Shown here in pieces: positions 41,848 through 54,100 of a stretch of DNA of 64,000 bases. Numbering within the stretch: the first letter of the stretch is position 1; each line of letters starts with the position of its first letter. The position numbers and the translations under genes were made by a program. Location of the stretch: assembly GCA_038373865.1 (NCBI GenBank), contig JAXGGA010000022.1:124001-188000 (forward strand). The letters run 5' to 3'. The notes under the pieces were generated by a model. The model saw nothing but the letters and a program-made list of their open reading frames with translations. It ran no database searches and had not been told where the DNA came from. Source of the DNA: Uloborus plumipes (Eukaryota > Arthropoda > Arachnida > Araneae > Uloboridae).

Positions 41848-42092
41848 GAAGGGCCAGGGGGAAAAAGATGAAAGTCACTTTTTCGTCAATTTTGAGATAT
41901 TAGCGCTATCTAGGGGCTATGAAGGACTAGTATCATCTGGTAGAACAACAAGGGGGAAAAAAGATGAGAAGCGACCGAAATGTGCATGAAAACTCGAAAA
42001 ACTACATAATTATCTACGAGAAATCAAACTTTGTCCGTTTTTCTCGAAATCGCTTTTTCGTCACTTTCACCTTTTTTCCCCCCTGGCCCTTC
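41848..42092. mobile_element. 245-bp MITE, GAAGGGCCAGGGG tips
   Basis: The inverted ends GAAGGGCCAGGGGG and CCCCCTGGCCCTTC match exactly, and similarity continues inward for about 40 bp. AAAT flanks both sides (41844-41847 and 42093-42096). Superfamily not assigned. Non-coding. Confidence 0.85.
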
Positions 42093-42331
42093 AAATGAAA
42101 AAAGAAAAAGGTAAAATTTAACGTCAACCTGTTGAAAAGAGCAATTTTATGACTCGAAATTTGCGTTTGGATCTCTTTGCTTTTTTTTTTTTTTTTTGAA
42201 ATTCAAAAGAAAAAAAAAAAAGAAGAAGAAAGTATAGAAATCCATTAGCACCAAAGGACCTCTGCACCAAATTTGGCAAAGCTCCAACCTGACGTAAATT
42301 GGATTTGTATATTGTACACGGAGCACACACC

Positions 42332-42332
42332 C

Positions 42333-42379
<47 letters not shown>

Positions 42380-42402
42380 TTTTCATTTATATATATATAT
42401 TT
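42332..42402. repeat. (AT)n microsatellite, interrupted
   Basis: Two AT tracts (to 42376 and 42391-42402) separated by TTCATTTTCATTT. Minus-strand open frames across it are artefacts. Confidence 0.95.
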
Positions 42403-43494
42403 TTTTTGTTGAAATTTTTCGTTTCTTTGTAATTTTTTTAGAAATATGAAATTTATTCTCAACACATTACTTAATGGGGTTCCCTGTAAATTTATAATGA
42501 GACTAACATGACTCGATTTCGCGTAGTACAACAACGAGTTGGTTTGCTGCACTGTTATTACACTACTGGGCAATTCCATGCAAGTGTGGAAAAGCGTTGG
42601 AAAAATAAAACTACAGCAATGCATCTGTTTTGCATATTTTTTTATTTAAAAATGTTTGAAGTTTATTATTTATACTAATATTTTGTCAAGAATGTAGTAT
42701 TTTTAGTTTGGCAGCACTTTGAAGTTGGAAATGGAATATTTAACCTTTGGTAAGGCAAATGATCAATCTTTCAACGTTGGTAAGTTTCAATTTTTTGCTT
42801 TAGATAACTGTTTTAAAGGAAGAATATTGATTATTACACTTTAATTCAATATTGTGAATTGCTTAAACGAATGTTTTCACTTAAATTATGTGATTTATAT
42901 AAACTTCAAAAACGCACTGTTCTATGTAACGTAAGTTACCAAAAACATATTAAAGTTCATGATGTGCATAAAGAAAGGACAATGCAATGTTAACAATGCT
43001 ATATTTTCTATCTTATAAGTGTGTATTAAGCAAATAGTTAAAGTTTTTTTTAAATATTGTTTATTTAATTTTTTGTGCTACAATCAAAACGTGCAACGTA
43101 AGTTACCGAAATATGCAGGTAATGTAAGTTACCTTAGTAGGACTTAAATACTTGCGTTTATAAAGAAAGTAAATTGTGAAATAAACCTGTGTGGTTAGTA
43201 GAAGGTAATTTATTCAAGAATTCCTTTAAATGTACTGTATTTACTTAATTTAAATTAATCATATTTCTTAAAATATCTCTATTTGTTAATAAGATTACAA
43301 TACACCTCTATTATAAATTACATGTTTCTTTTTGGCTTTTAAGATATTAATTATCTCTAAACTATATCACTGCATTCGGAATATTTAAGAGGTAATTTAA
43401 TAAAAATTATTCAGAAATGGACTTCTGTTATGCTTTAAAGTTTTGAAATATGTTTTGGAAAAAACAAATATAAAAATATTTTATCTCTTACAGG

Positions 43495-43973
43495 TAAAAT
43501 ATATTTTATTCTGCATTAAAATGCCACTGAACTCTGCAGAAAGATGCGCTGTAAAAGGGGTATGTGAAAAGTCATGTGGATATTACAGATTCGAAAATAA
43601 AATCACTTGTGATGGTACTAAAATATGTCAGAAAAAGCAAAATTTATCAAAACTATTTTCTGAAGATCCGCACATTGACAATCAACATTTGAGAACTAGA
43701 AATGGACAAACTGTGGGGTTTCGTTTAGTTAAGTATTTCAAGGAATAAGAAGAAAAAACAGAGATAAAAGCCGGTGAATGGTGTGTGATGAAGTACGAAA
43801 ATACATTGTATCCTTGAGTTGTGACAATTATTGAAGAAAACGAATTTAAAGTAAAAATAATGGCTGCTGTTGGAACCTATTATATATGGCCAGAAACGAT
43901 AGATGAAATTTATTATGAGAAAACGTGATTCAAAAAATTGAAGCTACCTGAACTTGTTAATAACAGTAACTAA
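43495..43973 (+). pseudogene. Last-exon relic of an element-encoded protein
   Basis: A 3' splice site (TTTTATCTCTTACAG, ending 43494) precedes a single frame that stays coherent to a final TAA at 43971-43973. It is broken by in-frame stops at 43746 (TAA), 43815 (TGA) and 43926 (TGA). The N-terminal part has a cysteine-containing segment (CAVKGVCEKSCGYYRF). The C-terminal part shows a spaced pattern: GEWCVMKYENTLYP, then VKIMAAVGTYYIWP and ETIDEIYYE. The WP...DEI.Y layout resembles a C-terminal segment common in uncharacterised proteins of animal repeat families. AATAAA at 44117-44122 could be its polyadenylation signal. An upstream exon was not found. The function is unknown; a DNA-binding or transposition role is inferred only from location. 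Confidence 0.6.
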
Positions 43974-44116
43974 ATGCATTTAAAAGTTTTATGTTATGTA
44001 ATATTTTCGATTGTTCATTGAATTTGGTATTAAATTTCTATAAATTCAATTTATAATTGTTAATTTTCAATATTTTGATCTAAACTAAGCTGTAATTTAC
44101 ATTCATTAATTTTTGT

Positions 44117-44122
44117 AATAAA
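44117..44122 (+). promoter_or_regulatory. Possible polyadenylation signal
   Basis: AATAAA about 145 bp after the stop of the decayed exon, in an otherwise non-coding stretch. It fits as the element gene's 3' end signal but is a common word in AT-rich DNA. Confidence 0.35.
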
Positions 44123-44556
44123 GATTTGGTTGTAAGTAAATTTTGTAACGTAAGTTACTGTAACGTAAGTTACCCAGTCAAAAATTCCCATAATTCCCAA
44201 TTTTTGAAATAAATTTTTAAATTAATGAAAATCAATTCCTGAGCATTATAAGGAACTGATAAATTATACTTCAAACAAGAAAACAGCTGTAATAGAGCAG
44301 AAATTTGCCTTCGAACCAATTTTCATATTATGTCATTCCCTTTTTGTGTAACGTAAGTTACTGCCTTAAGTTTGACTGCTAAATTTTGAAAAAAATTAAT
44401 GCATCGAATATTTTTGCATTTTAATTTTGCTTTTGACTGTCATTTTCATAGAAAACTTTTATTCAAGGTTTGTATGACAATATTTGTCTGTACTGAGGTG
44501 CTAAATGCCTAAGCGTTGGTCAAAATATAACGAAAGTTACAGTGGAATTGCTCTAC

Positions 44557-46040
44557 TATGACGGAAAAGATACATTTACAGGGACAGAACTAACAAATAG
44601 CGCTAAGTATTGAAATGGTTACATTTCTTACCTTTGATGAATGTTTTGACATGACTTAATCAGGTCTGCGGAAGGACGGAGTTACCTCTAGGGTTCAAAA
44701 TAAGTAGTTATTAGTCGTATTTTGCAGCCAAAAATTTTAATTTGAAGACTAAGACTTTAGTTGAAGACTCCAGCAGTCGTTTTTGACGGCTAACCTTCAT
44801 AAAATAATAATAATTTGAAAATTAATATTACGCCCAGTTATCATTTTTTTACTAGCTTTATATATTACGCTGCATAATAGATTCTATCATACGTTTTCTA
44901 ATCAAACTCCTGTGTTTCTCTACTACTATCGCTGAAAATATACATTTAAAGGGGCAGGACACGTGGAATAAAGTATAGTGGTGTACATAGAAGTTAATTT
45001 TGGGGGTTGCATATTGTCTTTTTAACAAAGGAAACCGCTTTTTCTGTTTCGAATTGGCATTTGAAAAACTAAAGTATGCGTCATATTTAGTCAGATTTGT
45101 TTTATTTAAAATTCTTCAAGAATTAATATAATTTTATTCAAATTAAAAAATTACAAAAATAAGTATCATTTAAAAAAAAGCAAGGAAGATATTAGAACTA
45201 AAACTAATAACTTACAAGAATCAATGAAATCCGTCTTTGAAAAAAAAAAAAATATCAAAATACTTAGTTTAATGGAAAAAAAAGGGGTTACAATTAAAGC
45301 CCTGGTTAGGGTTCATTATGGCCCTGAAGTGCTGAACTTGGTTTAGGGTAACAACTACATAAGTGAATATGCATTGCATAATTTTGCTTCTTTTCAGGTT
45401 TGTAGTTGCACATAAATTGGTAAAATGGCTTTTTATAAATGTACATTACTGCCATGTTCTTGTTTTTCTTAAAATGAATTTTTTTTTTTTTACATTAAGT
45501 ATGAGAAATGTTGTTATTTATTTATTTATTTATTTAGGTTAAAGAATTCTATACACGTATGCAATTAATTCTACTTTAATATTAATTGCGTGCTAGACAA
45601 TCAATTTTAAACGATTATAAATATTTTTCATGATAATAAATGTTTACTAAAATAAATGCGCAGTTAATTTATTAGAATTTCATAACTATACTAACTGCTG
45701 TGCAATAGATATTATTTTAAAGGAGAATTTAAATATAATTCCTTTTACTTCCACTTTAACTGATTATTTTATGCGTATTTTTATGCATTACTTCTTCTTT
45801 AAGACAAATACCTACAATTAAACTTGTGAAAGAGAGGTACTAATTTTAAAACCTTCATCGCTTAAAGTTGATGACTTTATACCAAATTCTCTGAAGCATT
45901 GTACTCTCTTCATAACAATTGCAAAATGACATGAAAGATAAAATATACTGGCGTAAATAACAGTTCAATTCTGAGCCCCATTCGTTGTCTTACCGGCACC
46001 GTCCCTGTAAATGAACTTTTTCCACGATATTAGTGTAATG
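44557..46040. mobile_element. Possible ~1.5-kb TIR element
   Basis: GAAAAGATACATTTACAGGG (from 44563) is mirrored by CCCTGTAAATGAACTTTTTC (46011-46030), with weaker similarity beyond. A third, direct copy (GAAAATATACATTTAAAGGG) lies near 44935. No coding region is seen. The left end directly abuts the right end of the 42566 element, so the true limits and nesting order are uncertain. Confidence 0.35.
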
Positions 46041-47929
46041 ACCGTGAAACGAACCAGGGGCTTTGCTACAACAGATCACTGATGTGACAATTATAAATCT
46101 ATATTTTGTGTGTTAGGGAAAAATAAATTGCAATTTATTAAATACTTTTGAAGAAATAAAAAACTTTTATTCGAAAGAGCATTGTAATAAATTTCCACTT
46201 CCCAATTTAAAAGCATAATATTCTTTTTTTTTTAAAGGTTTATAATTTTCATTACGATATTGAAGGATTTATGTTGGGAATCCAATGCGAGTTATTTTTG
46301 CATTATTTTTTTCTTGGGCGAATAATAGTTTTCTTTGAAAGTAGAAAATAAATTAACTCGCAATTTTATTCACGTCTTTTAGAAAGGGGGGGTGGGTATA
46401 TTATTGTCATGCCTCTACTGCGATTTCCACTTGTATGCTTTTATTTTTATTTATTTATATATGTTTATTTAAAGACTTTTTCCTTCTTGGAATGAATTTC
46501 CTCAAAAGCAGAAACACGTAGCGACTATATTTCGCTATCGTTTTAAAAGTAATTTAATGAGCTGACCATTAGGTGCAGCTTTTTTTTCTCTGTCGTATTT
46601 TTCGTTGTCGTTCATGGTTAGTTTTATTTGGCTGTTATCAAAATAATTTTGCTGAAAAATATTGTTCAATACAGCTTCGTTTTTGATCAAGTAACGATTT
46701 GCTTACTAGGAAAAAAGAAGTAAACTTGTTTGGAAGTGAAAATTAATATTGAGACGATGTTACGAGAGCAGAAATTAGAAAAAGGCCATGTTTGTAGCAA
46801 AATCTTGTTCTTGAGGAAGAATTGATGCCTTGGACTCCCGATGACTAATTTGTACATTCATTCGCTTTAAATTTTACGAATTATAGATTTAAAAGTCTTT
46901 TTAACATAATACTATCTAGTTTAGATAATAAGCGCTATCATTATCAACATTTTTTTACGCTACAGATATCATGGTAACAAAAAACAAAGAACAAAGTGTA
47001 ATATTTACTTTGATTATCGAACGGAGGAAAATTTAAAATGAAAATGTATAGTTAAATATATGCCGCCACTGTGTGAAAACCATTTTTCTTTCAAAGCTAT
47101 TTGACTTTTAATGATGAATCTATCTCTTTTACTGATATTTACAGCAAACCAATTTTCTTTCCATTATTTTTCCTTTTTAAATGGATTTAAAAATCATATT
47201 TTTGAATGCATTTAAGAGCGAAAAATAATTAGAAGAGGTTTAGTAGTATTCTTCGGCGATAGTTCTTTTGCTGAATTTCAAGTAGAAATTGCTCATGCGA
47301 TTATAAGTATGCAAAATTCCACTGAAGATAATAAAATTGCAGAACATTTAGCAACCTTTTCAAATGCTTTTTCGTTTTAAAGAAACTCTAATAGTAGTAA
47401 CCCCCCAATTCCTTGTTTAAAATACCGTGCTCTCATTATAGTTCAAAATTCAATAATTCTAACAATTGTTTTATTCGAACTAATGTTTCGTTCTCTCGAT
47501 TTTTTAAATGCTTCCTATGTTTAAAATTGTCTTTGATTCAAATTTTAAAATTATTTTTGATTAATTTGAAAGCTGATCAGGAGAATGCAGATGGGGAAAA
47601 TGATATTGAGAAATTCGTAAATGAAATCAAAATTCTGAAAAATCAAACAAGCGATTATCATGCAATTACTTAAGTAGTTCAAAGTTATCAAAATTGAAAT
47701 TACTGTGCAAATGAGTATATCACCCTATTTATTGATAAAACTTATTGTATTGATATTGTATTAAATAAGGAAGCCACAAATGTAGCAAATCATCTTTGTT
47801 TGCTTCGACAATCAGTTCTCATACGTTATTTTTATTGTTGCTTACACCACTCGGGTACCCAAGCTTGAGTTGATGCATTCACCCGGTTTAAGGAGGAATA
47901 TGTACGGCTTCAGTATTTACGAGCACCAT
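46041..47929. other. Intergenic, nothing recognised
   Basis: AT-rich. The open frame at 47413-47673 is Phe/Asn-rich without family resemblance. Confidence 0.5.
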
Positions 47930-48130
47930 TAAGGTGGAAGTCCGATTTCACTCAACACAAATGCCATAAGACCTTTTTATAGGGATGGCAGCCATTCACA
48001 ACACACATTTGCACAGAGAAAGGACAAGGACAGAGGAGAGAGAAAGTACATCCATGCCCAAGTCTGGGGTTCGCACCCGGAACCTTCCATCCCAGTTAGA
48101 CTTTCTCTGATCACTAGACAAGGTGGCCAG
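47930..48130 (-). mobile_element. tRNA-derived SINE, minus strand
   Basis: Read on the minus strand, a box A-like TAGTGATCAGAG (48106-48117) is followed by a good box B (GGTGCGAACCCC, 48066-48077) within GTTCCGGGTGCGAACCCC. A tRNA-unrelated body runs down to about 47930 or further. Composition is clearly less AT-rich than the flanks. The family differs from the SINE at 34567. Confidence 0.65.
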
Positions 48131-48974
48131 AAGCTCTCATATAGCAGGGTGTATGATAAGGTTCCATGAAGAAATGAAGAAAAGTTATTGTTGGTTTTTT
48201 TTTTTTTAAGTTAAAATTAAAGTTCATTAAAGATAAATTTGTTGCTTTTGCGAAAAAAATTCGCTTCGAAAATTCTTCAAGCTATCACATCAGTGATCAA
48301 GGAAATAACAGCTTTGATATTCCCTGAACAGTTATGAGTTTTCTCCCTTAATCCACTTTACTTAATGATTTGTTGATTCTATTTCAACAGAGGCGTCATT
48401 TTCGGCAAGTTCCAAAAGGTATTTTCCTCCCTCTGATAGCATCCAAACCACAGACAAAACACTATTAGCTTTCCAAACACAAAATATAATAACCTGTTGG
48501 AATAAGTTCTATATACTGGCGGAAAACTTAAGGATCCCCCCCTTTTTTTTTTTTAACTTTTTGCTCTTACGAGCGAAATAACGGGGCAGAAAAGTTGATT
48601 TTCTCTTAAACTTTCATGGATGGTTGGTTTTAGTATCCAAATCAAATTTAGTGTTAATTGTATTTACTTTTATTCCAGCTCAGTTTCGGACGAAATGACC
48701 CCGAGGCAGAATAGAGTATGAATCGGGGCGTCTGATTTCAGCAATTGATAAAAGAATGAAGTTATGATGAATCTTGCCCGAATCTAGTAATAACCGCGTT
48801 TTAGTCACGGAGCGACTTATCTGAGACTTTGCGTATCGGAGTGAAATTACCTTTTTGCTGTTTCATAATATTTCATTTTTTATGTACTTTTATTTTTCAT
48901 CGATATATCAAAAGAATTATTAAAAAATTCTAACCTTTTCGTTCTTTTTAATACGTTTTTGTTAGTTTCACATG
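48131..48974. other. Intergenic, nothing recognised
   Basis: A T run lies at 48541-48554. The segment 48660-48850 is mixed in composition but has no supported frame. Confidence 0.5.
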
Positions 48975-48975
48975 T

Positions 48976-49250
48976 GGGTATGTATGTATGTATGTATGTA
49001 ACCCTGAATGAAAGATAAAATTCATTCTTTACAGATATAATATAGTAATATATTTAACACTATTATTAATGCTAAAGGCTAAACTGTATTTATTGCATAT
49101 TGATGTATTATAAGTGTTTCAGTTGTTTGCATGTAACTCTGAATAAAATATCAAATTCACGTCCTTTGCAAATATAAAAGTAATATATTTAATGCTATTA
49201 TTAATACTAAAGGCTAAACTACATTACATGTTGATGTATTATAAGTTCAT
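48976..49250. repeat. (GTAT)n followed by a 135-bp tandem duplication
   Basis: A GTAT tract at 48976-48999 leads into copy 1 (from 48998, GTAACCCTGAATGAAAGAT). Copy 2 starts at 49133 (GTAACTCTGAATAAAATAT). Both copies end with GTTGATGTATTATAAGT-like sequence. Confidence 0.85.
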
Positions 49251-50470
49251 GTAAACTTAGAGAGAGAGCGGATATTCAGTACTTTTGAAGATCAGAGGGA
49301 AATCAGAATATCATGAAATATAGTTTAAAGCGTATTTTTTAATTTTTTTAACTATAATTTAAATTATGTGTACATCATAGAATAGGAATTCTTAGCATAC
49401 CGAACTACAAGAAGAACAAATAAGTGTTTTAACTTCCTTTTGGCTTTATTCTTAAAGAAGGAAATTAGGGGGGAAGGGAGAAAAACTATTTAAGTATTTT
49501 GCTTTCTCAAAATGAATATCCAGCTTTTTATCTCAATCCTTGCTACATAGATTATTCTTTTTCAGGGAAAAAATGCTGTAAAAGTAATAAAATAATCATG
49601 GTTTAAAATAAAACTTGCGGTCGTTTCTGACAAAGAATCGATCCTAAGTTTTAAAAAGTTTTCGTATTCAAAAAATGCTCCCCTGATATCCTCTTCAAAC
49701 GATTAAACGAGGCTTAAACATTTTCATTTGTTGAAATAGGGCTGAGATATGCATTCCATGAGAGTTCTCATTTAGAAAAAACTGGTTTGTAATTTTTTTT
49801 TTTTTTTTTTTAAGCTCAAATGATGACCTAATGTATAATTTTTGACTTTGTTCGACATCTTTCATCAAATCATAAAATTTGAAATTATTTCTGTAGTAGC
49901 AAGATAAGAAATAAAATATAAAACCAGACTGGATTTTTATCATTTAATAAATAAAAGAAAATTGCCACCATATTTTGATTCATTAGTGAAACAAAAAAAG
50001 AGAAGATATTAAGTCAGCTTTGAATGTCTTTTTGGATTGTGTGTGAGTAAATAAAACAGAAAAAATATGAAAATGTGTTTGAATGTTTCATTGAGTGAAA
50101 AAATGGCTATCACTTTTGAATTTATTTTCAGACTAAAAAATAATAATAATAAAAGGAAAGAGAAAGAAAGCAAGGAAGTAGGAAGGAAAAAAAAGAAAGA
50201 AATATTCGAAATTAAGTTTTTAATTTTTACTTTGGAGTAAAAGATAGAGTGAGAGAAAAATAAAAAATTAAATTTTTGGGCAAAAATAGAAAAAAAGGGG
50301 GGGGCGGGGTATTAGAATAACTACTCTAGCATTGAGTATAATACATGAATAATCTTTTTTGCAACTTTTTTTCGAGAAAAACAATAGGAGTACGACAACA
50401 AGTGTCTGATTTATCTTGCCCCGTAAAAACTTCCCGCCGAAAACTGAGCCCAGATACAACTTTTTCGAGT
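49251..50470. other. Intergenic, low complexity in places
   Basis: T18-like run at 49794-49813, AG-rich stretch at 50155-50205 and a G-rich run near 50296. No gene is supported. Confidence 0.55.
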
Positions 50471-50690
50471 TGAGTGGCCTCTATCACAAGTGGCAGGGAA
50501 GAAAACCTCCTCCCTACCACACTACACCCTAGGAGCGAGGTCAAACTTGGTGTTGTGGGTCTAGACTTTTTTTCTCCTTTCTCCCGGGCTCCTTCGCCAT
50601 TGGTCGGAAAAGGACTCTACTATCGCTACTTACCCATGCATGAGCGTTGTCCTGGTGATTGGCTGAGAGCCAACACAGGTAAGCCCGCCA
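50471..50690 (+). promoter_or_regulatory. GC-rich patch with CCAAT-type boxes and a donor-like site
   Basis: This patch stands out from its AT-rich flanks. It contains ATTGG in CCATTGGTCGG (about 50598) and again in GATTGGCTGAGAG (about 50658), i.e. inverted CCAAT boxes. It ends with AACACAG|GTAAGC, a near-ideal 5' splice site at 50680. A promoter plus first exon on the plus strand would explain all three. The 97-codon frame across it (50474-50767) has no recognised domain. An unrelated repeat would be the alternative. Confidence 0.2.
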
Positions 50691-51126
50691 AACACTTAAA
50701 GAGGGCTACCAGAATTGGCGACCGTTCTATTTTAGTTGGGATAAACTTTTTTCAGAATTGGAAATAATGTGACCGTCGCGTCGTGTGCTTCGATAGATTG
50801 ATTAATTGGACATGTCACGTTGATATATACTTTTTGTTTCCTTCTTAAAATATAAAAAAAAAATAATAAATTATGAAATGCATGCAAAGAGAATAATACA
50901 TTTATTTGAGAATTTCGACTGACGAAAAATCAAAGTGTTTTAATCAAGTGAAGTTAAAGAGTCATGTTTTAAAGTTTTCTGTAGGACATTTGTAACTTTG
51001 AATACGTTTGTTTTATCCATAAGTCTCGCAATAGAATATTTGCTTGAAAATTTAAAAAACTTAAAGAACAAGATAAGACTGACTTAAATTAACAATAATA
51101 AGTTTGGATTTTTTAAACCTACTACC

Positions 51127-51316
51127 CACTAGCGCAGCCGGAATTACATCCTAGGAGGAGGGGAGGATTTTTCATGACGAGCTACAATTTTTTTCTAGAA
51201 GATTTTCGATCTTAACAATAAGTACGTGTAAAAATATTACTTTTTTAGGAAGAGAAATTTTTGAGCCTGAGAAAAATTTTTGAAATTAAGTTGCCTCCTT
51301 CCCCTCGTTGCCCCTG
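51127..51316. mobile_element. hAT MITE with perfect 8-bp TSD
   Basis: CTACTACC flanks both ends (51119-51126 and 51317-51324). The tips are CACTAGCGCAGCC on the left and, in inverse, CAGGGGCAACG on the right, with GGAGGAGGGG-like subterminal sequence on both sides. CA...TG ends and an 8-bp target are hAT features. Length 190 bp, non-coding. Confidence 0.88.
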
Positions 51317-53578
51317 CTACTACCAAAAACATATGAGAATGAAAGTATTCAAGAAATTAATAATGTTTTACAACTTGCAACTAAAGAAAAATAATTCTAA
51401 TTGATGCTTTTTATGGGACAGCACAAAAAAGGTTGCACGGAAAGACATCAATTTTCAATTTTTATCAATGCCGAAATTTTACAGGTCAAAACATTTGCAA
51501 TTGTTAGTCATAAACTTCTGTAAGGCAATAACATCATGAAGGGAAGCTGATGAAAATAATTTAGTGTATTTGTCAAACATCGACGGAAAAGCGCTTTTGT
51601 CAACCTAAAAAACAGAAGACGATTATTCTATCAATTCAAAGGAATAAAGAGGCACTTTCATCGCGTGAAGACAAAGACGAAACAGAAGATTCATTTGCTA
51701 CCACCAACAGTTAGTAACTCTCATCACACATTATGAAATATGAGAAGGGCTTCAGAGAAAAAAGAAATATCCCATAAAGACAGATTTGTGACCTTAAAAA
51801 TGCACTAAAATTTGTTAGAGCTCTTCTCAAACAATTAAGCATTGAAATAAACAATTTTAATGTGTAAATATGTGTGACGTCTTTACATTAAATTATATTC
51901 ATATAGATGTATCTTTACTGATGCATTTAATTATTTTTAATATAAAAAAAGTTTTGAAATACCTATTTCGAATCAGATGGCCAAGAGGAAAAAAATTTAA
52001 ATTGAGCTACAGCCGCGCAAGATTTTGTATCAAAAACCAAAGGAACATGATTTAAATAAAGTGTATCATTAGTATTATTTAATTCTTCAGTAAAGAAAAG
52101 GCACGACATGGATTTTTTTGAAACTCGCAATCATAGCTGGAAAATTAAAAATGAAAGAAACAGAATTGAAAGAAATAAAATTAATTAATTGATAAATATA
52201 ATGTGAACAATTAATTTATATGTAAGAAGTAGTATTCAGGTGTCTAAAGTTTTACTCAACTAGCAAATAACTAGTTATTGCTTAGTTGTTAAGAGAAAAC
52301 TTTGCATATTAGAAGAAACATGCTCTTGTTTAACAATCCGAACTTTTATTGTTATATTATTACTTTTATTACAATTTATTTTTATTATTTAGCAGGATTT
52401 TTCGTCATTTATTGTTAAAGAAACAAGTTAATAGAGAGAGAGAGAGAGAAGAAAAGAGTAAGATTTTCCACTATCTGTTGATTTTTTTTGACTGTTCAAA
52501 ACTTGCCCAAATATTCCAATTCCAATAGATTAAGTAAAGTTGTACTTTTATTCCTGAAATACATTATTGGTTACAACATTTAAGATAATTATTTTTGAGC
52601 AAACAAAACTCTTTTCACTCTTTACATGAACCAGGTAAAAACATTTATTAAATTAAAATAATGATAATAATAATAATAACCAAGCATTACACTCTTTTTT
52701 TTTTTTTTTTTTTTTGAAGAAAAAATATATGGAGGAAGAGAGAGAGCAAGAATAAGAAAAGTGAATTGCCTATTATTCGTTTAGAGCTTCTAATTATGTC
52801 CAAAATCCCTTCGTTATCTGGGAGATACTGACTTCTTGTTGAGTAAACAATGTAGTTACGACAATAAACAGCAGTGTTTGCAGTTTGTTTATCTTTCCGG
52901 TGTGTTAGAACGGATTATTTTAAATCGCTTCATGCATTGGTATCCATAAAGCTATTTCAGTAACGAAATCGGAAAGGAACATATTTGCAGAGAACAGATA
53001 GCAGGCTTAACCATCCTTGAGCTGGTGTGAAGTCAGAGTGAGTGAGTTTGGGAAGAAGATTAGTGACATACTTAAATGCAATGTAGCGTGTAAAATGCAG
53101 ACCAGAAGTAAATCATGAGCGATGTGAGTTTCATTCTTGTTGCTTAAATGTTTAGTGTGGTGCAACCACTAAGGATTCATTGAATTCAGCTGTTAAATAA
53201 TGATTTAGAAAGTTTACAATTTTTTTTTGATTATATCTAAAGAAAAAATCGTTTTCATCACGTTAAGAACACTATTTACCATTCTTGGTTTATGTACACA
53301 AAGAACGTTATGCTGATTTCACAGCTAACAAGTGAAGGCATCTTTATGGCCGTCTTTCTGAACACACCATTGGCACCATAGATATAGATTTAACTAGATA
53401 CACTACCGGAGACCGGTTCCATGGGCAAACGAGGCCATCGAAATAGAAGGGCAGGCTTCCATAAAGTGTATGCTCATCTAAGAGTAGGCACGTAAGCAAT
53501 TTTTAAGAGAAGAAATCATTGGTTGCAACCTCGTAGGCTACTAATTTGTCCCTCTACTTCAAGCTTCACGAGTTTATG
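51317..53578. other. AT-rich intergenic, microsatellites only
   Basis: An (AG)n tract lies at 52433-52449 and a T run at 52697-52715. No supported gene or inverted-repeat element. Confidence 0.55.
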
Positions 53579-54100
53579 CAGGGCCGGATTAAAGATTTGA
53601 AGGCATATAGGCATTTGAAATGAGGGGGGCCTCTTCACCATACGGATTTGATAAATGAAATTTTAAATAACTGATATTGTGCAAATACATTTTAATCATT
53701 TAAATTTGTCATTATGGAATACTTAATCAATCGTAATGATTGATTATGTTACAGGTATAAATAGTGTTAATGGTGAGCAAGGCTTAATTTGCATAGGGAG
53801 TAAAGCTCCTGCACTTATGAACTTTAATAATTTGGGCGAAATTCATGCTATTCCCGCGATAAAATAAGTTGTGGGTACTTTTGGGCTCTTGCCCCTCTTT
53901 TGGTAGAAATAATGCCCTGGTGATGAAAAAGACGTTGGATAGAAGTATGAACGTTTATTCAAGTTCTATTCGCATATTGCACAAAATAATGTTTTTAACG
54001 TTTAGCTCAGTGCTGTCTAAAGCTAAAGAAAGATATCTTCAAGATTTCTCGGGGGCCCATAGGCAACTGCCTACGTTGCCTATTTAATAATCTGGCCCTG
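53579..54100. mobile_element. hAT MITE with perfect 8-bp TSD
   Basis: AGTTTATG flanks both sides exactly (53571-53578 and 54101-54108). The tips are CAGGGCCGGATTA on the left and, in inverse, CAGGGCCAGATTA on the right. Subterminal GGCATATAGGCA and TAGGCAACTGCCTACG words are shared. An internal 72-codon frame (53869-54087) has no known domain. Confidence 0.93.

Larger units (their letters stand above)
42566..44556. mobile_element. 2-kb TIR element, GGGCAATTCC tips, palindromic GTAACGTAAGTTAC arrays and a decayed exon
   Basis: The left end CTGGGCAATTCCA and the inverse right end (TGGAATTGCTC) are short TIRs; ACTAC/ACTAT flank them, a possible but imperfect TSD. The near-palindrome TGTAACGTAAGTTACC occurs at 42925, 43093, 43119, 44144, 44159 and 44347, and degenerately at the right end (44527-44540). 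Copies thus form a left and a right cluster around a coding relic at 43495-43973. This is the only element of its type here that keeps coding sequence. Confidence 0.8.

Noticed and set aside
42124..42624. 166-residue minus-strand frame, the longest in the window
   Set aside because: It crosses an AT microsatellite and two homopolymers; composition is low-complexity and no domain is visible.
46074..48298. 14-bp inverted match TCACATCAGTGATC 2.2 kb apart, considered as TIRs
   Set aside because: No extension beyond the word and no TSD; several such 14-bp matches are expected by chance in 64 kb.
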